From the NCBI GenBank assembly GCA_025210345.1, contig JAOARX010000035.1, forward strand, positions 1 through 64,000: 64,000 nt of DNA. Reading direction: 5' to 3'. The stretch's first letter is position 1. Each line of letters opens with the position of its first letter. The notes beneath the pieces are model-generated. The model saw nothing but the letters and a program-made list of their open reading frames with translations. It ran no database searches and was not told the origin of the DNA. The position numbers were made by a program, and so were the translations under genes. Positions 15,724-23,919 of this stretch are shown piece by piece. The DNA is from Pelagimonas sp. (GTDB lineage: Bacteria; Pseudomonadota; Alphaproteobacteria; Rhodobacterales; Rhodobacteraceae).

Positions 15724-18327
15724 ATGTCTTCAATACCTTCAAATGCAATGGCCGGAACGGCGATATCGGACCAGCTTTTGGGAACGGCGCAGGATGACCA
15801 GCTGATCGGTCTGTCGGGCAATGATACGCTGTCGGGGCGGGCGGGGCAGGACCTGATCCATGGGGACTATGTTCAGGCCAATGTTCTTTCAGGAACCGAG
15901 GGCGCCGTGGGCTTTCAGGATTATGCGGCCAGCGGAGACTGGCGCGTGATTGATCTGCCCGACGGGCATCAGGAAATGCAGCAGGTGATCTCTACGGCGG
16001 TCGGGGGGGTGTACCAACTGGATCTGTCCTTGGCCGCGAATTTTGCGGCCGGCCGGGCGGGGGCCGTGATCGAGGTGCTGGTCAACGGGCAGATCACGGA
16101 GCGGTTCGAGACCGACAGCGGAGCATTCGGTCTGCACAGCGTCAGCTTTGAGGCCAGCGGGGACCAGACCGATTTGGCCATCCGCTCGGTTGCAACCGGG
16201 CCAGAGAGCAGCCCAGAGAACAGCCCGGTGGATACCTCGGGCCCGATTTTTCATCGCATGATCGACAAGGAGATTGGTGGTCAAACGCACACTGTAGCCC
16301 AGTTTGCGGACGGGCAGGCCAATCTCTATCAGGTACTCAACGGGACATTGCATGTCTTTGACGTTGAAACCCAAACCTATGCCAAGGCGGGGGCGACCGG
16401 CACGGTCAATGTCAATTCAATGGGGTATAATCAACAAGACGATCTGCTCTATGCGATTGCGGTTGGCGCGGGGGTGGATGCGCTGGGGCAATCCGTGGCG
16501 CGGGCCGATCTGGTGATGATTGACGCCCAGGGGCAGAGCTATCGCATCGGTGAAACGCCTTACCGCGCCTGGACCGGAGATTTTGATGATCAGGGGAATC
16601 TTTGGTCTTTCCAATCCAGCATGAACCACATCGCGGTGATTGACGTTGATCAGATCGACGCCGCTGGAAACCCGGTTGTGACGGTTCACAACCTGCCGGA
16701 CGCGCTGATCGGGTTCAGCGTGTATGATGTTGCCTATCACGCGCAGAGCCAGAGCTTTCTCGGGGTTGCGCGCCCACCGTCGGCTGGGGCGCAGTCGGTT
16801 GTCCTGCGCATCGACATTTCAACCGGCGAGCCGGTTTTCTCGACCATTCCGCTGGTTGCAACCGAGGTGGACGGGGCCGTGTTGACGGGCGTGCCCGCCA
16901 TGACCTTTGGTGCGGCCATCGTTGATGCGACCGGCACATTGTTTGTTGGCGGCAACGCGGGGGATCATGACATGAACACCGCGACAGCCAAGTCAGGGGG
17001 GATCTATCGGGTCAGTTTCGATCTCGACGCCGGAACAGCGGCCTTGCATTTGCAGGCCGAGGCGCCGCGATCCTACTCCAACGATGGCGCGGCCGATTCC
17101 AGCGCCGAAAGCCCCTTTGCCCCGGTGGATCTGGCCTCGGCGGTTCTGATCCGGGATCTGTCCATGGTTGCCACCACCCAAGGGGAGTTAAGCTATGACG
17201 ATGTCTTGTTGGGCGAAGGCGGCCAAGACAGCCTGCACGGCGGCATCGGTCAGGACAGTCTTACCGGGGGCAGCGGTGGCGATGTTCTGCGCGGGGATGC
17301 GGGAGATGATCGTTTGCATGGTGGCGCAGGCTTTGATGCGACGGGGGGTGTGGTTTCGGTCTATGACATGTTGGGGCTGCGCTATGATCTGGATGGAAAT
17401 CTTCTGGATGCCGAAGACGATGACCTGATGGGCGGCGACGGCGCAGATACGCTTGCGGGATCGGCGGGGCATGACACCCTTCGCGGAGGTGCGCAGGATG
17501 ATCTTCTGTCGGGGGGATCCGGGGCGGATCATCTGATGGGGGATGCAGGCGATGACACCCTGTCCGGGGGATCGCAAGCTGATCGTTTGGACGGCGGATC
17601 CGGTCATGACAGCCTAGAGGGCGGCAGCGGAGATGACACCCTGACAGGCGGCGCGGGCGCGGATCGGTTGGATGGAAATTCCGGTGACGATGTGCTGGAC
17701 GGAGGCCGTGGGGCTGATGCGCTGACCGGCGGAACCGGAGCGGATCAGCTGTTTGGTGCCTCGGGTGCCGACAGTTTGGACGGCGGTTCAGGGGATGACA
17801 ATTTGAACGGTGGTACAGGGGATGACACGCTTTCCGGAGGGTCCGGTCAGGACGTCCTGGCGGGCGGTGAAGGACAAGACCGGCTGCGCGGCGGCGGCGG
17901 TGGCGACCACCTGTCGGGTGACGCCGGGCGCGACAATCTGAATGGCGGTTCAGGGGCTGATACGTTGCTGGGAGGTGAGGGCAATGACTATCTCAATGGC
18001 AGTTCGGGCAATGATGTCCTGTCTGGCGGCGGGGGCCGGGACCGGCTGTATCTGGGGGCGGGCGATGACACCGCGACCGGGGGGGCGGGCGCCGATAGAT
18101 TCATCTTTCGCAGCAATGATCTTGACGGGGGGACGGATGTGATCGCCGATTTTTCGATTGTCGAAGGGGATCTGGTGGACCTGCGGCCGCTGAACCAGAG
18201 CCTTGCCGGTTTGCAAATGCACGCCCTTGGCGATGATCTGCACATTGGACTGGGGGAAGAGACATGGCTGATCTTGCAGGGCGCGGCGTCTGATCAAGCC
18301 GACATTTCGGATGCGTTTTTGTTCTAG
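15724..18327 (+). CDS. Large RTX calcium-binding protein, probable type I secretion substrate
   Basis: 867 aa from ATG 15724 (AAAGGAAAG just upstream; alternatives at 15706/15709 lack this spacing). Short RTX stretch at about residues 20-45; a lectin-like beta region to about 155; a propeller-like region (about 165-455, with MGYNQQDDLLYAIA and YRAWTGDFDDQGNLW); then roughly 20 glycine-aspartate nonapeptides of GGxGxDxLx type (about 485-790); C-terminal RFIFRSNDLDGGTDVIADFS, a hemolysin-type C-terminal block. No signal peptide, as expected for type I export. No C5-epimerase or lyase domain is apparent. Being next to polysaccharide synthesis genes, it may bind or anchor the polymer. Confidence 0.82.
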   Translation: MSSIPSNAMAGTAISDQLLGTAQDDQLIGLSGNDTLSGRAGQDLIHGDYVQANVLSGTEGAVGFQDYAASGDWRVIDLPDGHQEMQQVISTAVGGVYQLDLSLAANFAAGRAGAVIEVLVNGQITERFETDSGAFGLHSVSFEASGDQTDLAIRSVATGPESSPENSPVDTSGPIFHRMIDKEIGGQTHTVAQFADGQANLYQVLNGTLHVFDVETQTYAKAGATGTVNVNSMGYNQQDDLLYAIAVGAGVDALGQSVARADLVMIDAQGQSYRIGETPYRAWTGDFDDQGNLWSFQSSMNHIAVIDVDQIDAAGNPVVTVHNLPDALIGFSVYDVAYHAQSQSFLGVARPPSAGAQSVVLRIDISTGEPVFSTIPLVATEVDGAVLTGVPAMTFGAAIVDATGTLFVGGNAGDHDMNTATAKSGGIYRVSFDLDAGTAALHLQAEAPRSYSNDGAADSSAESPFAPVDLASAVLIRDLSMVATTQGELSYDDVLLGEGGQDSLHGGIGQDSLTGGSGGDVLRGDAGDDRLHGGAGFDATGGVVSVYDMLGLRYDLDGNLLDAEDDDLMGGDGADTLAGSAGHDTLRGGAQDDLLSGGSGADHLMGDAGDDTLSGGSQADRLDGGSGHDSLEGGSGDDTLTGGAGADRLDGNSGDDVLDGGRGADALTGGTGADQLFGASGADSLDGGSGDDNLNGGTGDDTLSGGSGQDVLAGGEGQDRLRGGGGGDHLSGDAGRDNLNGGSGADTLLGGEGNDYLNGSSGNDVLSGGGGRDRLYLGAGDDTATGGAGADRFIFRSNDLDGGTDVIADFSIVEGDLVDLRPLNQSLAGLQMHALGDDLHIGLGEETWLILQGAASDQADISDAFLF

Positions 18328-18345
18328 AAACGATGTGCCGGAATG

Positions 18346-18368
18346 TGCCGGGTTATTCAAACCCGGCA
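18346..18368. terminator. Bidirectional hairpin between RTX gene and response regulator
   Basis: TGCCGGGTT (18346-18354) pairs perfectly with AACCCGGCA (18360-18368) across a five-base loop. It sits between two convergent genes and overlaps the last codons of the response regulator. No long T-run follows, so terminator activity is probable rather than certain. Confidence 0.5.
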
Positions 18369-18967
18369 TCTCGCGCCATCAGCGCCACCTGTGTCCGGTT
18401 CTTGGCGTTCAACTTTTTGCAAATGTTGCGGACATGCAGCTTGATCGTCACCTCTTGAAGGTCCAGATCCAGAGCAATTTCCTTGTTGGAATGTCCACGG
18501 CACAGGCCGCCCATAACGTCGCGTTCACGTTGGCTGAACTGTTTGGAAAATGCGGTTTCCTTGGCAGCGGGCGGGGCGTCCAATGCGGATGCGGGGATAT
18601 AGGTTTCTCCGGCGATCATGAAGCGCACGGCATTGACCAGGGATTTGGCCGACATGGATTTCGGAACAAAGCCGCGCGCACCGGCCGCGACCACCTCATG
18701 TGCGAGATGGTTGGGGGCGGTGCCGCTGAGAATGGCAAAGCCCTGTTGCGGAAAATCACGGATGGCATCAGCCAGGGTTTCGATCCCGTTCATGCCGGGC
18801 ATAGAGAAATCCAGTAAAACCAGATCAAACGCGCCTTTTGTCTCAAGCGTTTTTCGCGCCTGGACATAATCGGGAACAGAGGTGACCGTGGCGCGCCCTT
18901 CAGCCTGAAGGTAGGCGGCAAAGGTGTCGCGTACCATTTCGTGATCATCTGCTAACAATATATGCAT
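18353..18967 (-). CDS. NarL/LuxR-type response regulator
   Basis: 204 aa. Receiver domain: acidic pair DD (7-8), phospho-acceptor D53 in LVLLDFSMPG, conserved S/T in AILSGTA and lysine in GFVPKSMS. LuxR HTH domain about 138-198: SQRERDVMGGLCRGHSNKEIALDLDLQEVTIKLHVRNICKKL. Likely a DNA-binding regulator whose kinase is the hybrid histidine kinase of the opposite-strand cluster (19842-22349), the only two-component kinase nearby. Targets are unknown; the adjacent exopolysaccharide/RTX locus is a reasonable guess. Confidence 0.88.
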   Translation of the reverse strand: MHILLADDHEMVRDTFAAYLQAEGRATVTSVPDYVQARKTLETKGAFDLVLLDFSMPGMNGIETLADAIRDFPQQGFAILSGTAPNHLAHEVVAAGARGFVPKSMSAKSLVNAVRFMIAGETYIPASALDAPPAAKETAFSKQFSQRERDVMGGLCRGHSNKEIALDLDLQEVTIKLHVRNICKKLNAKNRTQVALMARDAGFE

Positions 18968-19310
18968 GTACTCTTACTCTCTGAGGGTTTGGGTGTCTCC
19001 GGTCCGGGATCTCCCGCGGTGTTGAATGTCCTTTATCAGCGAATATCTGTCCGGCCCTAAGGAACCTGCCAATGTCAGTGCGGCCCGCCCGCAGAATTGA
19101 GCGGACCGCGAGTGGGGGGCGCTCTGTCGAGCGAGACCACTATGGCACCGCACAGCGCGCAATCCATCCACGCGAGAGGGTGGGTTTCCAAGCCTTTTAT
19201 ATAGAGATGCATACCAAAGTATGTATCGTCCACCGTTTTGCGCGTCCCAGATTCAGATGCCCCCATGCGATTTCTGTCTCAGTTTCAATTGGTCAGGATC
19301 GCAATCGCCC
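18968..19310. other. Divergent intergenic region between response regulator and molybdopterin-fold protein
   Basis: About 340 bp without a convincing gene. It should hold promoters for both sides. Part is AT-rich (TTTTATATAGAG around 19196-19207), a possible promoter element about 100 bp before the plus-strand start. No clear RNA gene or palindrome was recognised. Confidence 0.4.
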
Positions 19311-19805
19311 ATGTTTTCCCTGCTTAAACACGTTTTCGCCGCCCTTGTTTGCCTGTCAGCAACGGGTCTTTCCGCCTCAGAGACCATCTTGACCGTAACG
19401 GGGGATGTCCAGCCCGCGCCTGATGGCGCGCAATGGGATTTGTCGCTGGCGGATCTTCGTGCGCTTCCTGAAACGCAGTTTGAAACACATACGATCTGGA
19501 CAGAGGGCAGCAGCCGGTTTTCCGGGGTTGCCTTGGGGGACCTGCTTGACCATGTCGGCGGCGCCCGGGGCACGCTGCGTGCGACCGCGTTGAATGAATA
19601 TTCCGTCACCATTCCCACAACGGATGCCGTGCACGGCGGCGCGATGATCGCCTATCTGCGCGACGAAAGCCCGATGTCAGTGCGAAGCAAGGGTCCGCTT
19701 TGGATCGTGTACCCCTTTGATGAAATGCCAGCCTATCAATCAGAAATATACTATTCCCGGAGTATCTGGCAACTTAGGGAACTCCACGTTGTTGCGGAAA
19801 ACTGA
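19311..19805 (+). CDS. Periplasmic protein with oxidoreductase molybdopterin-binding-type fold
   Basis: 164 aa. Start at 19311 gives a signal peptide (MFSLLKHVFAALVCLSATGLSASE). The mature part has WDLSLADLRALPETQFETHTIW, RFSGVALGDLLDHVG and YSVTIPTTDA, matching short proteins of the sulfite-oxidase/YedY-like molybdopterin fold that lack the full enzyme. No obvious cofactor cysteine is present, so it is likely non-enzymatic. It lies 36 bp before the hybrid kinase gene on the same strand; such pairs may work as periplasmic sensor plus kinase. In-frame starts further upstream would bury the signal peptide. Confidence 0.65.
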   Translation: MFSLLKHVFAALVCLSATGLSASETILTVTGDVQPAPDGAQWDLSLADLRALPETQFETHTIWTEGSSRFSGVALGDLLDHVGGARGTLRATALNEYSVTIPTTDAVHGGAMIAYLRDESPMSVRSKGPLWIVYPFDEMPAYQSEIYYSRSIWQLRELHVVAEN

Positions 19806-19841
19806 TAAGATGGGCACCGGGTTGCCAGTGGACAAAGCTAT

Positions 19842-22349
19842 ATGTCACCGTTGCTTGAAAATCGCAAAAAGGTTCAGGCGTTTGTTATCTTGTCGGCCAT
19901 TTGCGTGTTGGCGATTGGGTTTCTTGGGCGCACGGTTGTTGTCGACCTGAATACGCTTTCTGCCGCGCAACATGATGACATCAGCTGGAACATGTCCCAG
20001 TATGAGGTCGAACTGCTGCGGTTTCAGTCCGAACTGAAAGATATTCGGGATGGTACAAAAAAGGATCTGACGGATCTACGCCGCAGGTTCGATATTCTGT
20101 ACAGCCGCATTGATACGATCAAACACAGTCTGGTGCGTCGCGCGCTTTCTGATCATGAATTGTTCGAAGCGCATTTACAGGCCGCCGAAACGCATCTGGC
20201 TGCGCTGACGCGTGTCATAGATGGGCCGGATGAGGCGATATTCGACCAGTCGTCCGATCTGCTGGCCGGTGCAGAGCAGCTGCGCAGGGACCTACGTCAA
20301 CTGGCGCTGATCGGGGTCGCGCATTTCGCCATGAACGACGCCGAAGTGCGCAACAGGATTGCAACGACCCTGACCAGATTGGCGCTGGTGACTTTCGTGC
20401 TGGTGATGACCCTGGCGGTCCTGGTGATCCTTCTCTTGCTGTTGTTCCAGCGCTCAGCGCGTATTTCAGCCGAGGTGCTTATTGCGAAATCGCGGTTCGA
20501 GGCGATGGTGCGCACCTCGCTTGACGCGGTGGTCGTCGTCGATGGTGCGGGCATCATTGTCGAATTCAACGGGGCCGCGGAAGGGGTCTTTGGCCACACG
20601 CGCGCGGATGTGGTTGGGCGGCGGTCGTTTGCAACGCTTTTGCCAGTGCAAGAAAGCGACGTGCTGTCCGCGCTGCATCAGACCATTCGGGGAAATGCCC
20701 AGGGGGCTGCATCGCAAGGCACCCGGCGGCGGGGAACCGCGCGGCGCAAATCCCAAGAGATCTTTCCGATCGAGTATTCGATGTCGCGCGCGGACACCGG
20801 CGAAGAGCAAGTCTGTGTTGCGTTCCTGCGCGACATCACCGCTGAGGTGACCCACGAAAGGGATCTTGAAACCGCCCGCGACCAAGCTCGCGCCGGAGAA
20901 AAGGCCAAGTCCGATCTGCTCACCGTCATGAGCCATGAAATCCGAACACCGTTGAACGGCATCCTTGGGTCCGTCTCGCTGATGGAAAGGCACGGGCTCG
21001 CGGAACCGCAGGCCCGCCATCTCAGGGCGATCCGCGTGTCAGGTGAGTTGCTGTTGTCGCACGTCAACAACGTCCTGAGCCTATCCAGCCTCAAAGAGGG
21101 CACCACGGAAAAAGAGCACCTCACCTTTGAGTTGCACGACCTTGCCACCCGCGTGTGCGACAGCCTGAGGGCCAGTGCCGAGGCGCGGGGGAACCGGCTT
21201 GGGCTGCGCGTTGTCGATCCCAGGGAGACCTGGGTCACCGGGCGCAAAATCGCCTTGCAGCAATGTTTGGTCAACCTGGTTGGAAACGCGATCAAGTTCA
21301 CCCGAGACGGGGATATTTCCGTTGAAATAGAAAAGCTTGCCGATCCCGGGTTCTATCAGTTCACGGTTGCGGACACGGGCCGGGGAATTGCGCCAGAGAA
21401 CCTTGACAGGATCTTTGACGCATTTGTCATGGTCGACACCCGCTATGACCGCGACACGGCGGGAACCGGGCTTGGCCTGCCCATCACCCGCGATCTTGTC
21501 GAGGATATGGGGGGAACGATCACTGTGCAAAGCAGCCTCGGAGAAGGCAGCCTGTTCAGCCTGAAAATCCCTCTGGCGCAGGGGTACCCTGATCGCGCCC
21601 CTTCGGCCTCCAAAAACGTCGCTTTGGGGGGCATCCCGGAACAGGTGAGAGCGCTGGTTGTCGACGACAATGAGATTAACAGGATGCTCCTGAGCGACAT
21701 GTTGCGCGAACTGGGGGTGCAATGTGAAAGCCAGATAGACGGCTACAAGGCCATTGCCAGGCTTGAACAGGAACGGTTTGACATCGTGTTTCTGGACATC
21801 AGCATGCCGGGGATCGACGGGGTGGCCACTCTGGCCCGGATCCGCGCCCTGGAGGTCGCTTGGTCTGGCCTTCCCGCCATCGCGGTAACCGCGCTTGCCA
21901 CACAGGCGGATCGAGACCGGATTCTTGGGGTGGATTTCGCGGATATTCTTCTCAAACCCTTCGGCATTGCAGAGCTGAGACAGATGTTGGGCCAGACTTT
22001 GGGGCAGACGTTGGATGGGTTTGGATCAGACCGCCCCCCAGCAGAGGTTTCCGCGCAGCAAGACGAATTTGTCACGAGATTCGGCCAAGACAGATTTGCC
22101 AAAGAGGCGCGCGCCTTGCTGCGTGATCTGCAGTCCATCGTGCCGCGTTTGCACGATACCACACCGCCCCCAAAAGCGGTGCTGGAAGAGCTGCATCGCC
22201 TGGCCGGGGGCGCGGGCGTGCTGGGGTTCGAGGAGCTGATGGAGTGTCTTCAGACCCTTCGGGTGCTGGATCCCCCCAAGGGCGGCCGCGATCTGAGCCA
22301 GCTACACGCCCAGATCGAGGCCCTGCGCATTCGTGTTTTGGATCTCTAG
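19842..22349 (+). CDS. Hybrid sensor histidine kinase (PAS-HisKA-HATPase-REC-Hpt)
   Basis: 835 aa. Two membrane helices (about 11-31 and 178-205) flank a helical periplasmic sensor region; a PAS-like domain follows (about 220-340), then HisKA with H365 in MSHEIRTPLNGILG, HATPase with NLVGNAIKFTRDG, DTGRGIAPENLDRIF and GTGLGLPIT, a receiver with D652 in VFLDISMPG, and a C-terminal Hpt-like domain with H785 in LHRLAGGAG. The chain of phospho-sites supports a His-Asp-His relay ending on a separate regulator, most likely the LuxR-type protein at 18353-18967. The ligand is unknown; the upstream secreted protein may help sensing. Confidence 0.88.
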   Translation: MSPLLENRKKVQAFVILSAICVLAIGFLGRTVVVDLNTLSAAQHDDISWNMSQYEVELLRFQSELKDIRDGTKKDLTDLRRRFDILYSRIDTIKHSLVRRALSDHELFEAHLQAAETHLAALTRVIDGPDEAIFDQSSDLLAGAEQLRRDLRQLALIGVAHFAMNDAEVRNRIATTLTRLALVTFVLVMTLAVLVILLLLLFQRSARISAEVLIAKSRFEAMVRTSLDAVVVVDGAGIIVEFNGAAEGVFGHTRADVVGRRSFATLLPVQESDVLSALHQTIRGNAQGAASQGTRRRGTARRKSQEIFPIEYSMSRADTGEEQVCVAFLRDITAEVTHERDLETARDQARAGEKAKSDLLTVMSHEIRTPLNGILGSVSLMERHGLAEPQARHLRAIRVSGELLLSHVNNVLSLSSLKEGTTEKEHLTFELHDLATRVCDSLRASAEARGNRLGLRVVDPRETWVTGRKIALQQCLVNLVGNAIKFTRDGDISVEIEKLADPGFYQFTVADTGRGIAPENLDRIFDAFVMVDTRYDRDTAGTGLGLPITRDLVEDMGGTITVQSSLGEGSLFSLKIPLAQGYPDRAPSASKNVALGGIPEQVRALVVDDNEINRMLLSDMLRELGVQCESQIDGYKAIARLEQERFDIVFLDISMPGIDGVATLARIRALEVAWSGLPAIAVTALATQADRDRILGVDFADILLKPFGIAELRQMLGQTLGQTLDGFGSDRPPAEVSAQQDEFVTRFGQDRFAKEARALLRDLQSIVPRLHDTTPPPKAVLEELHRLAGGAGVLGFEELMECLQTLRVLDPPKGGRDLSQLHAQIEALRIRVLDL

Positions 22350-22456
22350 GGGCAGCTGTCCGTTTATTGGCCAGGATCAGCGCGAGACATCGCAAAATCA
22401 CGGGGGCACCGCTGCGGTTCGCCAATCCGGGGGGCTTGCCGAATGGGCCAAACGGC

Positions 22457-22876
22457 CTAAGTGTCGCGTTCCTTGAGCGGGACCCCATAGAGTTCAAGCT
22501 TGTGGCCCTTTAGCTTGTAGCCCAGCTTTTGCGCGATCTTTTCTTGCAGGGCTTCGATCTCGGGGTCGTAGAACTCGATGACAGTCCCCGTGCTCACATC
22601 GATCAGATGATCGTGGTGTTCACGCTCTGCATCTTCATAGCGGGCGCGGCCATCGCCGAAATCCACCCGTTCCAGAATGTCGGCCTCTTCGAACAGTTTC
22701 ACCGTGCGATAGACGGTGGCGATCGAAATATTCGGATCCCGGGCCGAGGCCCGGGCATAGAGTTCTTCGACATCCGGGTGATCCTTGGAGGTTTCCAGCA
22801 CCTCGGCAATGGTGCGCCGCTGCTCGGTCATGCGCAGGCCTTTGGCCGCGCAACGTTGGGTGATGCTTTCGGTCAT
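22457..22876 (-). CDS. fur: Fur-family metalloregulator (Fur/Mur)
   Basis: 139 aa from MTESITQRCAAKGLRMTEQR. Winged-helix DNA-binding half with ISIATVYRTVKLFEEADILERV, then the dimer/metal half with HHDHLIDVSTGTVIEFYDPEIE. In Rhodobacterales the HHDHLID form usually belongs to the Fur that behaves as the manganese regulator Mur. Start choice: an in-frame GTG at 22909 would add 11 residues; neither start has a strong Shine-Dalgarno, and 22876 matches family length. The TerB-like gene upstream is separated by a hairpin. Confidence 0.85.
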   Translation of the reverse strand: MTESITQRCAAKGLRMTEQRRTIAEVLETSKDHPDVEELYARASARDPNISIATVYRTVKLFEEADILERVDFGDGRARYEDAEREHHDHLIDVSTGTVIEFYDPEIEALQEKIAQKLGYKLKGHKLELYGVPLKERDT

Positions 22877-22923
22877 GGGGATTCTGTCCGCCGCGAAGTG
22901 ATTGGACACCCTTCATAAAGAAG

Positions 22924-22956
22924 GCGCCGCCCGGGGCCAAGCCCCCATGGCGGCGC
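22924..22956 (-). terminator. Terminator hairpin after the TerB-like gene
   Basis: GCGCCGCC (22924-22931) pairs with GGCGGCGC (22949-22956), with an inner GGGGC/GCCCC pairing. In the minus direction it is followed by CTTCTTTAT. It lies 14 bp beyond the stop of the TerB-like gene and before fur, so it probably separates the two transcripts. Confidence 0.65.
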
Positions 22957-22969
22957 GATGCGCTGGTGA

Positions 22970-23827
22970 TCAACCGTAAAGCGGTTGCAGACCCATCTGC
23001 ATGTGCAAGGCGTTCACCGTGGCCTCATCCAGCCCCATGGCCTTGGCCAGACTGTCCAGATAGGCGGCTTCGGCCTGGGTATCGACGCGGATGGTCATCA
23101 GCGAGGCAGAATAGACCTGCGCGCGCTGGGCCTCTGGGGTGGCGTCCGCCAGGGCCTTGGGATCTACCGGTGCGGCCAGTTCGGCCTGGATAAAGTTCAT
23201 ATCATCCTCATCGGCGTCGGGGCCCACGGCATCCAGGATCTTGGCCTTTTCGGCCTCGTCGATGCCGCCGTCGGACTTGGCCGCCTGGATCATCGCGCGC
23301 AGCATGAGGGCTGCGGTTTCTTCCATTTCGGGGCTGGTGTCCTGGGTGTTAAAACTGTCCAGCAACCCACCAAGGCCCGCGCCGCCCGCAGCCGCCGCTG
23401 CGCCACCTGCCGCGGCCATAAGCCCGGCCAGACCCGCACCGCCGCCAAGTGAAGACATCAGACCGGCCAATGGGTTTTCCCCTTCTCCGCCGCCCGTCAG
23501 CGCCCCAAGGTCAAGTCCCGCGCCTTGCGCCTTTTCCATCATGGCGGCCATCGGATTGGCCCCGGCTTCGCCGCCCATCAGGCCCCCCATCATGTCCCCA
23601 AGGCCGCCGCCCTGAAGCAGGCCTGCCATGGCTTCCATCGGGTTTCCACCTTCGCCACCGCCAAACATGCCCGCTATTTGCGACTGTAGCTGGGCTGCGG
23701 GTTCGCTGGCTTCCACCTGTTCGCCGCCGCCCAGAAGGCCGCCCAAACCGCCGTCAGCGAGCTTCTCCACGCCCTTCGCTGCCGCATATCCCATCGCCAC
23801 TTTGGCCAGTGTTCCCATAAGCCCCAT
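22970..23827 (-). CDS. TerB-like (DUF533) tellurite-resistance-type protein
   Basis: 285 aa. N-terminal MGLMGTLAKVAMGYAAAKG, a long low-complexity Gly/Ala/Met-rich middle (about 25-165), then a helical TerB/DUF533 domain (about 170-285) with MLRAMIQAAKSDGGIDEAEKAKI and the acidic EDDMNFIQ segment. DUF533 proteins are often inner-membrane or periplasm-associated with no known activity. The tellurite name is by homology only. The GC-rich repetitive middle generates long spurious antisense frames. Confidence 0.8.
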   Translation of the reverse strand: MGLMGTLAKVAMGYAAAKGVEKLADGGLGGLLGGGEQVEASEPAAQLQSQIAGMFGGGEGGNPMEAMAGLLQGGGLGDMMGGLMGGEAGANPMAAMMEKAQGAGLDLGALTGGGEGENPLAGLMSSLGGGAGLAGLMAAAGGAAAAAGGAGLGGLLDSFNTQDTSPEMEETAALMLRAMIQAAKSDGGIDEAEKAKILDAVGPDADEDDMNFIQAELAAPVDPKALADATPEAQRAQVYSASLMTIRVDTQAEAAYLDSLAKAMGLDEATVNALHMQMGLQPLYG

Positions 23828-23919
23828 GATCTTTCCTTTCCCCGGTTTCCCACCGCACCAATGCGGCTTTGACGTAATGTGACGTCACAGGTGTGGGCCT
23901 GTCCACGGGGAATATTGAC

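Noticed and set aside
15724..18327. Mannuronan C5-epimerase (AlgE-type) identity for the RTX protein
   Set aside because: No parallel beta-helix catalytic region was recognised; only RTX and propeller-like parts.
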